Shown here in pieces: positions 37,456 to 46,398 of a DNA stretch of 64,000 nucleotides. Made by a program: the position numbers and the translations under genes. The stretch's first letter is position 1. Every line of letters begins with the position of its first letter. Source of the DNA: an uncultured Alphaproteobacteria bacterium (GTDB lineage: Bacteria; Pseudomonadota; Alphaproteobacteria; HIMB59); the NCBI GenBank assembly GCA_902588615.1, contig CACIPV010000001.1:1-64000 (forward strand), written 5' to 3'. The notes beneath the pieces were generated by a model that searched no databases, was not told the origin of the DNA, and saw only the letters and a list, made by a program, of their open reading frames with translations.

Positions 37456-37892
37456 AGTTGCGATATTCTCCTTAAATGTCTCCCTTTGTCAAATTCTGTT
37501 TTAAAATAGGCATTGAGCATAGCAAAAATATTTTTTTTTACAAAAGGTCTTCCTTTTAAACATATAACATTGCTATTGTTGTGTTTTCTGGTCATTTTTG
37601 CTGTTTGTGCATTATGACAAAGCGATGCCCTTATGTGCTTATGTCTATTAGCACTAATACTTACTCCTATTCCCGATCCACAGATCAAGATGCCCATACT
37701 TGAATTATTGATATTTTTACATAATTTTTTTGCAAATTTTGGATAATCTACAGATTTATCTGAATTAGTACCTAAATCGAGGAAATTAAATTTTTTTTTG
37801 ACCAAATATTCCTCAATAATAAAAGATTTTAATCTAAAACCTGCATGATCAGAGGCTATATAAATAGTTTTATATTTTCCTGGTAATCTCAT
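37452..37892 (-). CDS. rpiB: Ribose-5-phosphate isomerase B (RpiB/LacAB family)
   Basis: A 146-residue isomerase with [11 protein letters not shown] near the N-terminus, [10 protein letters not shown], the catalytic Cys in [23 protein letters not shown], and [24 protein letters not shown]. It interconverts ribulose-5-phosphate and ribose-5-phosphate. It overlaps the recO end by 23 bases. Confidence 0.94.
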   Translation of the reverse strand: MRLPGKYKTIYIASDHAGFRLKSFIIEEYLVKKKFNFLDLGTNSDKSVDYPKFAKKLCKNINNSSMGILICGSGIGVSISANRHKHIRASLCHNAQTAKMTRKHNNSNVICLKGRPFVKKNIFAMLNAYFKTEFDKGRHLRRISQL

Positions 37893-38502
37893 CTCTAGAA
37901 AAAGGTAAATTAATATTCAAATTAATCAATACTCTGTTGACTATTCTGCTCATAAAGTCAAAAAAAACCAACTGATGATCTTTATTATCTTTCAAATGTT
38001 CATAAATAAGCTCATAAGTTTTCAAATTACTTTTTTCATGGAAATTGAAAATTTTTTTTAAAACACTCTCATTTAAATCAGGTTGATAACCTGAGGCTTT
38101 TAAAATTTCAAGCTCTAGTAATAACAACTCTGGTAGGTAATTAGACCTTTCATTCAATTTAGAAATCAATAACAAATAATAACTTACAACATTAGAATTT
38201 TGGTCGGTTAAAAATAATAATTTATTTATTAAAAAACAAAAATAATCAATTGTCTTCAACTCATATTTTGAAAACAAAAACCATTTAAATTTATTGATAG
38301 ATGTTGAGGAAAGGCAAACATTATTATTATCAAATTCAATATTATTAAACGATCCCTTAACATATGTAGAATTTTTTTTTTTTGATTTTCCCCCAAAAAC
38401 TACTAGAGATTTTTGCCCATGCTCAGAAGAGTAAACTGAAATACTTAAATGATTTTCTTTAAAATTTTCTACTTTCGTTATTATGGCCTCAGTTTTGTAC
38501 AA
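37870..38502 (-). CDS. recO: DNA repair protein RecO
   Basis: A 210-residue protein with the N-terminal OB domain (EAIITKVENFKENHLSISVYSSEHG, KSLVVFGGKSKK) and a helical C-terminal part. The zinc-finger Cys found in many RecO are not evident. It is somewhat short. It supports RecA loading in RecFOR repair. It lies 4 bases after rnc, where era is usually located. Confidence 0.85.
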   Translation of the reverse strand: MYKTEAIITKVENFKENHLSISVYSSEHGQKSLVVFGGKSKKKNSTYVKGSFNNIEFDNNNVCLSSTSINKFKWFLFSKYELKTIDYFCFLINKLLFLTDQNSNVVSYYLLLISKLNERSNYLPELLLLELEILKASGYQPDLNESVLKKIFNFHEKSNLKTYELIYEHLKDNKDHQLVFFDFMSRIVNRVLINLNINLPFSRDEITRKI

Positions 38503-38506
38503 TAGA

Positions 38507-39160
38507 TTATTTACTAAATTTATTGATGATCTTAATCATTTTTTTCGCTGCTAAAATTTCGGCTTTTTGTTTTGAAACTCCCTCTGCCTCTACTTCATAA
38601 TTCTTAATTTTCAATGATACTAAAAATTTAGGTTTATGTTTCGTACCAGATTCCTCAATTAATTTGTAAAGAGGAATTGTCTTATATTTCTTTTGACAAT
38701 ATTCCTGAATAAATGTTTTAGGGTCTTTTTGTGGAAGTATGTCTAATTCATTTTGCCATAATTCCATTATTAATGTTTTTGAAAATACTAAACCTTTTCT
38801 TGTATAGACAAATCCGATGAGAGACTCTAATGCATCAGCGTATATAGAATTTTTACTTGAGTTGGGATCAAGTTGATGTTTAAAAATATCACCTAAATTA
38901 TTTTTTTTGAATATTTTGGCTAGGGTGTTTGTATTAACAAGATGAATAAACCTTCTTGAGATCTCATCTAAAGTATTGTGTGAAAAAGTGGTTATCAAAT
39001 ATTCTGAAATTACTAAACCCAAAACTCTATCTCCAAGAAATTCATATTTTTGAAAGGGTTTATCGGTATTTTTTTTTGATTTTTCAAAACTATCGTGCTC
39101 TATGCTTTTATTAAAACCCTCAAGGCTTTTTATTGTTTTGAAAATTTGTGTTTTATTCAA
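38507..39160 (-). CDS. rnc: Ribonuclease III
   Basis: A 217-residue enzyme with the RNase III domain (YEFLGDRVLGLVISEYL, YADALESLIGFVYTRKG) and a C-terminal dsRNA-binding domain (PKTFIQEYCQKKYKTIPLY, EAEGVSKQKAEILAAKKMIK). It processes rRNA precursors. It is 5 bases from lepB and 4 from recO. Confidence 0.95.
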   Translation of the reverse strand: MNKTQIFKTIKSLEGFNKSIEHDSFEKSKKNTDKPFQKYEFLGDRVLGLVISEYLITTFSHNTLDEISRRFIHLVNTNTLAKIFKKNNLGDIFKHQLDPNSSKNSIYADALESLIGFVYTRKGLVFSKTLIMELWQNELDILPQKDPKTFIQEYCQKKYKTIPLYKLIEESGTKHKPKFLVSLKIKNYEVEAEGVSKQKAEILAAKKMIKIINKFSK

Positions 39161-39165
39161 AATAT

Positions 39166-39897
39166 TTATTTGATAGTGTTAAAGAGCCTATCATACCTAA
39201 TATGAAAGGGTAAATTCCAAAATTTTGATAGAGAGAAATCTGTATCAACTGAGAACCAAATAAACCAAACTTTGCCAACTATATTAACTTTTGGCACAAA
39301 TCCAACTCCACTTAAAATTCTGCTATCCGATGAGTTATCTCTGTTATCGCCCATGAAAAAGAATTTATCTTTTGGTATTTCGTACTCAGGAGTATTATCA
39401 AGTGGTCCATCATTCGTGATATTTAATATCCTATATTCATTTTCAATTAACTGTTGAATTTCCTTACCGTATTGATCATCAAAAAAAAATCCATCTTCTA
39501 CCTGATCTAGCACTTCAAAATCGGTTGAATTTTGAGTCTTTAGATAGATTTTGCCATTTACAACTTTTATTGTTTCTCCTGGTAGCCCTACCAATCTTTT
39601 CACATAATTGATATTTTCTTGTCCTGGAAGTTTAAAAACAATTATATCGCCTCTCTCAGGGTTACTTTCAAAGATTTTTCCTTTGAATGGAGGGAGTCCA
39701 AAAGGAAATGAGTATCTTGAGTATCCATAGTCCCACTTAGAAACAAACAGAAAGTCCCCAACCAATAAGTTTGGCTTCATTGATCCAGATGGAATTTTAA
39801 ATGGCTCGATAGCAAAAGTTCTAATTACCCCTGCAATGATTAAAGCCCAAAAAAGCGCTTTAAAATTATTAACTAAAGATGATTTAACTTTGCTCAA
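39166..39897 (-). CDS. lepB: Signal peptidase I
   Basis: A 243-residue membrane peptidase with one N-terminal helix (FKALFWALIIAGVIRTFA), the catalytic Ser in FKIPSGSMKPNLLVGD, the catalytic Lys in NYVKRLVGLPGE, and the GDNRDNSSDSR box. It cleaves signal peptides on the outer face of the inner membrane. It overlaps acpS by 14 bases. Confidence 0.96.
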   Translation of the reverse strand: MSKVKSSLVNNFKALFWALIIAGVIRTFAIEPFKIPSGSMKPNLLVGDFLFVSKWDYGYSRYSFPFGLPPFKGKIFESNPERGDIIVFKLPGQENINYVKRLVGLPGETIKVVNGKIYLKTQNSTDFEVLDQVEDGFFFDDQYGKEIQQLIENEYRILNITNDGPLDNTPEYEIPKDKFFFMGDNRDNSSDSRILSGVGFVPKVNIVGKVWFIWFSVDTDFSLSKFWNLPFHIRYDRLFNTIK

Positions 39898-40252
39898 TAA
39901 TTACCGACGCAATCGAATATAATTTTGTGTCTGTTAGGCTTACATGAATAACATATTTCCCAAAAGTATCATTTAAATAACTTTCAAGTTTATTTTTAAG
40001 AGAAATAACTGGTTTTCCTAATTTATTTCTACTAACCACAATATTATTTGGGTAACAAGGAGATCTAAAACCAATACCTATACTTTTGGAAAAAGCCTCT
40101 TTTATTGCAAAATTATTTGCTAATAAGTTTATATTAATTGATTTGAATTGATCATTCAAAAAGTATTTGGATATGAAATTTTTCTTATATTTAGCATAGA
40201 TATTATTTACTCTATCTATCTCAACTAAATCTATACCATGACCAATTATCAT
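39884..40252 (-). CDS. acpS: Holo-[acyl-carrier-protein] synthase
   Basis: A 122-residue 4'-phosphopantetheinyl transferase with the Mg2+-binding GHGIDLVEIDR and FAIKEAFSKSIG motifs. It converts apo-ACP to holo-ACP. It overlaps pdxJ by 4 bases and lepB by 14, in the standard pdxJ-acpS-lepB order. Confidence 0.94.
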   Translation of the reverse strand: MIIGHGIDLVEIDRVNNIYAKYKKNFISKYFLNDQFKSININLLANNFAIKEAFSKSIGIGFRSPCYPNNIVVSRNKLGKPVISLKNKLESYLNDTFGKYVIHVSLTDTKLYSIASVIIEQS

Positions 40253-40956
40253 TTTTTTATTAATTTTCTAAAAATATTTATAGTCTTGGTTAGTGAAATA
40301 AATATTGCTTCAGATATTATAAAATGACCAACGTGAACAGTATCAACACATTTTCTTTTTTTTATAAACTTAATATTTTTAAAATTTAAACCATGCCCTA
40401 CATTTACAATTAATTTTCTTGAGTGAGCATACTCAATCATTTCATTTATTTGATTTATTGTGGATTTACTAATAATTTTTTTATCTAAGTTACCTGTGTG
40501 TAGTTCTACTGTATCAAAACCTAAACTTTTAGCTAAATTAATCATTTTTTTTGTTGGGTTTATAAAAGCACTTAATTGTATATTTTTTTTTTCAGATATA
40601 TTTAATAATTTTTTTAATTTTGCTTGTGATATTTTGTTTAAATTAAGACCACCCTCTGTTGTAATTTCATTTCTTTTTTCGGGAACAATACAAATAAACT
40701 TTGGATTGATCTTGCTTGCTATTTTTATCATCTCTTCCGTAAGCGCCATTTCAAGATTAATAGGAATTTTAGAATATTTTTTTAATTCAAAGAGATCTTT
40801 ATCTTTTATATGCCTCCTATCTTCTCTTAAATGAACAGTTAGTGTATCAATTTTTGCATCTTGACAAACTTTCAATGCTCTAATTAAATTTGGATTATCC
40901 TGACCCCTAGCATTACGAAGAGTTGCTATATGATCTATATTAACGCCCAGTTTCAT
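40249..40956 (-). CDS. pdxJ: Pyridoxine 5'-phosphate synthase
   Basis: A 235-residue TIM-barrel protein with LGVNIDHIATLRNARG, TVHLREDRRHIKD, FICIVPEKRNEITTEGGL, and VNVGHGLNFKNI. It forms pyridoxine-5-phosphate from the PdxA product and deoxyxylulose phosphate; a partial pdxA lies at the right edge. It starts at the base where rsh ends. Confidence 0.95.
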   Translation of the reverse strand: MKLGVNIDHIATLRNARGQDNPNLIRALKVCQDAKIDTLTVHLREDRRHIKDKDLFELKKYSKIPINLEMALTEEMIKIASKINPKFICIVPEKRNEITTEGGLNLNKISQAKLKKLLNISEKKNIQLSAFINPTKKMINLAKSLGFDTVELHTGNLDKKIISKSTINQINEMIEYAHSRKLIVNVGHGLNFKNIKFIKKRKCVDTVHVGHFIISEAIFISLTKTINIFRKLIKK

Positions 40957-43097
40957 TAATAATTAATTGATTGTCTTTTAACTTTATCAACTTGGCTTAA
41001 AGTTTTCATTTCGGCAAGAACAAATTTTAGTTTATCTGAACTTTCAATACTTATATCTATTATAAATGTGTAAACTTTTTTAGTTCTATTAGCGATACGA
41101 ATATTTTCAATATTAATTTCATGCTTATCAAAGATTGATGTAATACTAAATAGAGCTCCAGGTTGGTTTTTAATAACTATCTCTATTCTTGAGTTAAATT
41201 CAGATTGACTTTCTCCTTCCCCCCATTCAGATTTATAAAAATTATCTTTATGATAATAACCTAAACTGTCACAAATTGTATTGTGTACTACTAGACCTCG
41301 ACCATATGACATTATTGAGATAATGCTATCGCCCTTAATAGGAGAACAACAAGTTGCATAATTAACAGCAATACCATTCTCATATTTTAATACATCTACT
41401 CTTTCTTCATCATCATTAGATTGAAAAATTTTTTTTACAATATTATCTTCCATTTCCTTAAATAATTTATCTAGTTCAGCTCTCGATAAAAAACCTCTTC
41501 CAACATTTTCAAAAAGTTTATTTTTAAATTTAAAATCAGTTTTGGTTAAAATTTTGTTAAAAGTATTTTCATCCGCAGCAATGTTTTTAGACTTTGCGAT
41601 ATAATTTAAAATATCTTTACCTAGTATTTCAAATTCTCTTCTTCTTTTTGATCTAAAAAAATACCTTATTTTTTCTTTTACTTTCTCTTTTTTTACAAAT
41701 CTAATCCACAGAGGTGAAATTGTGGTGTTTTCATCAAGTATAATTTCAACTTGATCTCCATTATTTAGTTTTGTACTTAAAGGTGACTCTTGTCCATTAA
41801 CTATTGCTCCAGCGCATCTATCTCCAATATCTGTATGAATAGTATACGCATAGTCGACTGGAGTGGAGTCAAGTGGAAGTGTAAATAATTCTCCTTTAGG
41901 TGAAAAAACATAAATTTGTTCATCAAAAAATTGTTGTGAAGTTTTGTTAAGAATGAGATGTTGTTCATCTTTTTCCTCAACATAATTCACAGCATCTCTC
42001 AACCAAGCATAGACACCCTCGCTTTGACTATCTTTATTTAAATATTTATATCTCCAATGTGCAGCAATACCATTTTCCGCTATCATATGCATAGCTCTTG
42101 ATCTTATTTGTACTTCAAATATTTTTTTTTGAAAAATAAGATCAGAATGTATCGATCTATATCCATTGGGTTTTGGACTAGATATATAATCTTTTGTTCT
42201 TCCAACTTTAGCAGAAAAATTTCGGTGAATAATACCCAGAACCCTGTAACAATCTCTTGTTGATTTAGTAATGATCCTAACTGCAGCTATATCAGATATA
42301 GAATTCAAATCTGTATTTTTCTTATTTATTTTTTTCCAAATAGAGTAAGGATTTTTTTTTCGGTAGTGAATCTCAGCATCAATATCAGACTTGGAAAGTT
42401 GATCCCTCATTAAATTTTCAAGATCAATAAATGAACCTTCTAAGTTTTTGAAAGTATTATCTATTTTGTCATTAATTCTGTTAAAAATATCTGGGTGTAA
42501 ATTTTTAAAAGATATATTTTCTAAAATTGATTTCCAATTTTCAAATCCTAATCTTTGAGCAAGCGGGGCATAAATTAATAAAGTTTCGTTGCTCACTCTT
42601 TTTCTTTTTTCAACATCTTTAAAATAATGAATAGTTTTAATATTATGAAGCCTATCAGCTAATTTTATAATTAAAACTCTTATATCTTTTGCAGTAGAAA
42701 TTAATAATTTTCTGAAATTTTCGGCCTCTTTTTCTGACCTTGTAGTTTTTTTTTCTTCCAAAAAATCTATTTTAGTCAAACCATCAACGAGGCCAGATAT
42801 TGCATCGCCAAAATTTTTTTTTAATTCATCTTTTGAAAATTCAGTATCTTCAATGACATCATGTAGTAAACCAGTAATTACAGTTTCAGTGTCTAATTTT
42901 AATTCAATTAGTGATTTACACACTTCATATGGATGAATTATGTATGGATCTCCAGAGGCACGAAATTGATCTTTATGAGAGTTTTCAGCAACCTCAATAG
43001 CTTTTACAAATAGATCCTCTCTAAAATTTTTATCATATGACTCTAATGCGGATTTAAACTCGCTATAACTCTTGTTGAAGTAGCTGGTTTGAAACAT
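40956..43097 (-). CDS. Bifunctional (p)ppGpp synthetase/hydrolase (RSH)
   Basis: A 713-residue RelA/SpoT homologue. Domains in order: HD hydrolase with LLHDVIEDTEFSKDEL (about residues 70-90), synthetase with SISDIAAVRII and GRTKDYISSPKPNGYRSIH, TGS (QIYVFSPKGELFTLPLDSTPVDYAY), a helical region with a conserved Cys pair (YATCCSPI), and a C-terminal ACT domain. The intact HD motif implies hydrolase activity. It is likely the main stringent-response enzyme and lies after rpoZ, as in many Proteobacteria. Confidence 0.95.
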   Translation of the reverse strand: MFQTSYFNKSYSEFKSALESYDKNFREDLFVKAIEVAENSHKDQFRASGDPYIIHPYEVCKSLIELKLDTETVITGLLHDVIEDTEFSKDELKKNFGDAISGLVDGLTKIDFLEEKKTTRSEKEAENFRKLLISTAKDIRVLIIKLADRLHNIKTIHYFKDVEKRKRVSNETLLIYAPLAQRLGFENWKSILENISFKNLHPDIFNRINDKIDNTFKNLEGSFIDLENLMRDQLSKSDIDAEIHYRKKNPYSIWKKINKKNTDLNSISDIAAVRIITKSTRDCYRVLGIIHRNFSAKVGRTKDYISSPKPNGYRSIHSDLIFQKKIFEVQIRSRAMHMIAENGIAAHWRYKYLNKDSQSEGVYAWLRDAVNYVEEKDEQHLILNKTSQQFFDEQIYVFSPKGELFTLPLDSTPVDYAYTIHTDIGDRCAGAIVNGQESPLSTKLNNGDQVEIILDENTTISPLWIRFVKKEKVKEKIRYFFRSKRRREFEILGKDILNYIAKSKNIAADENTFNKILTKTDFKFKNKLFENVGRGFLSRAELDKLFKEMEDNIVKKIFQSNDDEERVDVLKYENGIAVNYATCCSPIKGDSIISIMSYGRGLVVHNTICDSLGYYHKDNFYKSEWGEGESQSEFNSRIEIVIKNQPGALFSITSIFDKHEINIENIRIANRTKKVYTFIIDISIESSDKLKFVLAEMKTLSQVDKVKRQSINY

Positions 43098-43126
43098 CAG
43101 CTAAAATAATAAACTAAATATAACTT

Positions 43127-43393
43127 TTAATCTTCAAGAAGATGATCTTCGTTTTCTTCTTCTTTCTCTTGAACTAATTGGTAACTCTTAATTATGTCTT
43201 CTTTGACATCTCCAATACTAATTTTTTCATCAGCTATTTCTCTAAGAGCTATAACCGTGCTTTTGTCATTATCTAGAGGAACTTGTGCTTCATTACCTGC
43301 ATTAAGAACCTTTGCTCTATGAGATGCGAGTAAAACTAAATCGAAGAGACTATCTACATTCTTAGTACAATCTTCTACTGTAACTCTTGCCAT
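43127..43393 (-). CDS. rpoZ: RNA polymerase omega subunit
   Basis: An 88-residue protein with [28 protein letters not shown], typical of omega, and [13 protein letters not shown]. The acidic tail [13 protein letters not shown] is also typical of alphaproteobacterial omega. It supports RNA polymerase assembly and ppGpp response, and is followed by rsh. Confidence 0.94.
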   Translation of the reverse strand: MARVTVEDCTKNVDSLFDLVLLASHRAKVLNAGNEAQVPLDNDKSTVIALREIADEKISIGDVKEDIIKSYQLVQEKEEENEDHLLED

Positions 43394-43436
43394 GTGAGGT
43401 TTATATGAAAAAGTAAGTGAAAATACAAGAAAATTA

Positions 43437-43874
43437 TTATTTTATTAAAATTCTTTGTCTTTTGCGATCCCACTCTCTTTGCTTAATTGTCTCCCTTTTA
43501 TCAAATTTCTTTTTACCTAGGCCAACACCAAATTTTACTTTCGCTAAACCTTTTTCATTAAAGAAAATCTCCATAGGAACTGCTGTAAAACCTTTTGTGG
43601 TCAACATTCCTAAAATCTTCTTTATCTCTCTTTTATTAAGTAAAAGTTTTTTAACAGATCTCGTCTTCTTTTTGAGGTCAAAATTCTTACCTCTTGAAAT
43701 AATTTCAAAATTATTGATGTAAATTTCACCTTTTTGTTCGTTAATAAAACTTGACTGAATAGAAGCTTTTCCACTTCGAAGTGGTTTAACTTCATTACTT
43801 TCAAGCACTATTCCAGCAACATAAGTTTCTCTGATTTCATAATCAAATTTTGCTCTGCGATTTTGAATAGACAA
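43437..43874 (-). CDS. smpB: SsrA-binding protein SmpB
   Basis: A 145-residue protein with [42 protein letters not shown], and the C-terminal [21 protein letters not shown] tail that enters the ribosome during trans-translation. The start abuts dapA. The tmRNA gene is not in the window. Confidence 0.96.
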   Translation of the reverse strand: MSIQNRRAKFDYEIRETYVAGIVLESNEVKPLRSGKASIQSSFINEQKGEIYINNFEIISRGKNFDLKKKTRSVKKLLLNKREIKKILGMLTTKGFTAVPMEIFFNEKGLAKVKFGVGLGKKKFDKRETIKQREWDRKRQRILIK

Positions 43875-44747
43875 TTAAATAAAATTTAAATCTTTTATTA
43901 TTTTTCTTACTTGTTTTTTTGTATCAGAGTTTAATTCATACAAAGGTTCTCTTACATTAGCTTTACATTTGCCCATTAAAGAGAGGGCATACTTAGCTGG
44001 TGTAGGGTTAGGTTCAGCAAACAATATTTTTGACAATGGTGCTAATTTTAAATTTACTTTATCAAATTCCTTATAATTCTTTTTTTTCCAATGATAGTGA
44101 AGCATAGATGTTAGTTTAGGAGCAACATTAGCTGTAACTGATATACAACCATGCCCACCTTGAGCTAAAAAACCAGCAATAGTTCCATCTTCACCTGACA
44201 AATAATTAAAATCTTTTTTCATAAAAGTTCTCATGATCAAAGGTCTTGACATATCATTGGAGGCATCTTTAATACCGACGATGTTTGATACTTTATTTAG
44301 TTCCTTAAAGCTATCAAAAGACAAGTCTACAATTGATCTTCCTGGTATATTGTAAATAAGTTGTTTTAAAGGTGAAACTTTTGCGATTTTTTTGAAATGG
44401 TTAATCAAACCTAATTGATTAGGTTTATTATAATATGGTGTAACAACTAATCCGTAGTTTGCTCCTGCTTTATAGGCGTGTTTGGTAAATTCAATTGCCT
44501 CTTTGGTGGAATTAGATCCTGTGCCGGCAATAACAGGTATTTTTTTTGATGCAACATTGATTGCAAACTCAACTAATTTCATGTGCTCATCATGTGATAA
44601 AGTTGGGGACTCCCCTGTAGTTCCACAAACTGTTACTCCAGATATTCCACTTTTAATTTGCCAATTTAATAGTTTTTCAAAACTATCGTAGTCAACATCA
44701 CCATTTGAAAAGGGAGTTATTATTGCTGGTATTGATCCTGTAAGCAT
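43875..44747 (-). CDS. dapA: 4-hydroxy-tetrahydrodipicolinate synthase
   Basis: A 290-residue TIM-barrel aldolase with GSIPAIITPFSNGDVDYDSF, GTTGESPTLSHDE, the catalytic Tyr in LIYNIPGRS, and the Schiff-base Lys in VGIKDASNDM. It condenses aspartate semialdehyde and pyruvate for lysine and peptidoglycan. It shares its substrate with hom. It lies downstream of tRNA-Ser and directly before smpB. Confidence 0.96.
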   Translation of the reverse strand: MLTGSIPAIITPFSNGDVDYDSFEKLLNWQIKSGISGVTVCGTTGESPTLSHDEHMKLVEFAINVASKKIPVIAGTGSNSTKEAIEFTKHAYKAGANYGLVVTPYYNKPNQLGLINHFKKIAKVSPLKQLIYNIPGRSIVDLSFDSFKELNKVSNIVGIKDASNDMSRPLIMRTFMKKDFNYLSGEDGTIAGFLAQGGHGCISVTANVAPKLTSMLHYHWKKKNYKEFDKVNLKLAPLSKILFAEPNPTPAKYALSLMGKCKANVREPLYELNSDTKKQVRKIIKDLNFI

Positions 44748-44792
44748 TATTATTTTTTACTATTTTTATATCAAATATATATGTTTTTTTTA

Positions 44793-44884
44793 TGGCGGAG
44801 AGAGAGGGATTCGAACCCTCGGTACAACTTGCGTCGTACGGCGGTTTAGCAAACCGCTGGTTTCAGCCACTCACCCACCTCTCC
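44793..44884 (-). tRNA. tRNA-Ser (anticodon GCT)
   Basis: The 92-base minus-strand sequence is a class II tRNA with a long variable arm (CCGTACGACGCAAGTTGTACCG region). Acceptor GGAGAGG/TCTCTCC, discriminator G, anticodon loop TTGCTAA giving GCT, T-arm GAGGGTTCGAATCCCTC, and encoded CCA. Confidence 0.95.
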
Positions 44885-44961
44885 ATAGGCTTATTTATAG
44901 CCGAAATATAGTCGAATAGAAAGAATTGTCATTCTTATTATTGATAAAAATGTCTATGCGG

Positions 44962-46398
44962 TTACTTTTTAAGTCTTTCGAGAAGGATTTTATTTATTAA
45001 TTTAGGATTACCTTTACCTTTTGTAGCTTTTAGACATTTACCGACAAAATATCCTAAAACTCTATCAGAACCACCTTGAAATTTTAAAATGTTCTCCTCT
45101 TCACCTACTAAAGTTTCATCAATTATTTTTTCCAATTCTCCAGAGTCAGACACTTGTTCAAGTCCTAGTTCCTTTACAAGATCAGATGGTTTACCTTCAC
45201 CATTTAAAACTTTCGGTAAAATTTCTTTACCAGCTTTATTTGAAATTACATCATCAGAAATTAATCTCAAAAGATCAGTAATATCTTTTGTTTTATCATT
45301 TAGACTAATTACTTCTAAATTATTTTCTTTGATAAATGCAAATATATCTCCAACTAGCCAAGCAGCTATAAATTTTGGTTTTACAGTTGACTCAGAAATC
45401 ATTTTTTCAAATAAATTTGCGTTTTGTTTTTCAGCAATTATGATTTTAGCTATGTCTTTATCTAAACAATAAATATTTAAATATTTATTTAACTTATCTT
45501 GGGGAAGCTCTCCTACTAAGGGTTTTATTTTATCAATTTGCTCTTGGCTTAAATTTACAGGTAATAAATCGGGGTCAGGAAAATAACGATAATCATGTGA
45601 GAATTCCTTACTTCTCATTGCTCTTGTTTCCCCGGTACTTGTATCAAACAACATGGTATTCTGTTCAATTTCTCCACCACAATCAATTATATTAATTTGC
45701 CTTTGAAATTCATATTCAATAGCTTGTTTTATAAATTTAAATGAATTTAAATTTTTAATTTCACATCTAGTGCCAAGTTCTTGACCCTTTTTGCGAACAG
45801 ATAAATTTACATCAGCTCTTAAAGAACCCTCCTGCATATTTCCATCACACACATCTATATACATAAGCAATTGTCTTAAAGAAGACATGTAATTTATTAC
45901 TTCATCTGCAGATGATAAGTCAGGATACGAAACTATTTCTAATAATGGTGTGCCTACTCTATTAAGATCAATAAAGCTATATTTCGGATCAATATCATGA
46001 ATACTCTTGCCAGCATCTTGTTCTAAATGGGCTCGCTCAATTCTAATTTTTTTTTGATTATCACCACTATCAATATTGATATAACCCTCGCTAAGAATGG
46101 GGAATTCAAATTGACTAATTTGGTAACCTTGAGGTAAATCAGGATAGAAGTAATTTTTTCTTTCAAAGACAGAATGCTTATTAATCTTAAAATTTAATGC
46201 GTATCCTGTTTTAATTGCCATTTCAATACAACCAAAGTTCATAACTGGAAGCATTCCAGGCATTCCAGAGTCAATAAAATTTACATTCTCATTTGGCTCA
46301 GATCCAAATTGATTTGGTGAGGAGGAAAATAATTTAGATGAAGTTTTAAGTTGGGCATGTACTTCAAGACCTATTACCATTTCCCAATTATTACTCAT
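44962..46398 (-). CDS. gatB: Aspartyl/glutamyl-tRNA(Asn/Gln) amidotransferase subunit B
   Basis: A 478-residue protein with the GatB signature: MVIGLEVHAQLKTSSKLFS, GMPGMLPVMN, FYPDLPQGYQISQFEFP, and MRSKEFSHDYRYFPDPDLLP, followed by the YqeY-like tail domain. It activates the misacylated tRNA carboxylate with ATP. It overlaps gatA by 8 bases. Confidence 0.96.
   Translation of the reverse strand: MSNNWEMVIGLEVHAQLKTSSKLFSSSPNQFGSEPNENVNFIDSGMPGMLPVMNFGCIEMAIKTGYALNFKINKHSVFERKNYFYPDLPQGYQISQFEFPILSEGYINIDSGDNQKKIRIERAHLEQDAGKSIHDIDPKYSFIDLNRVGTPLLEIVSYPDLSSADEVINYMSSLRQLLMYIDVCDGNMQEGSLRADVNLSVRKKGQELGTRCEIKNLNSFKFIKQAIEYEFQRQINIIDCGGEIEQNTMLFDTSTGETRAMRSKEFSHDYRYFPDPDLLPVNLSQEQIDKIKPLVGELPQDKLNKYLNIYCLDKDIAKIIIAEKQNANLFEKMISESTVKPKFIAAWLVGDIFAFIKENNLEVISLNDKTKDITDLLRLISDDVISNKAGKEILPKVLNGEGKPSDLVKELGLEQVSDSGELEKIIDETLVGEEENILKFQGGSDRVLGYFVGKCLKATKGKGNPKLINKILLERLKK

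Noticed and set aside
40100-43400. Poly-A/T tracts as repeats or slippery sites
   Set aside because: Runs of 6-9 A or T are everywhere in this AT-rich sequence and reading frames are intact around them, unlike the one in lptF.
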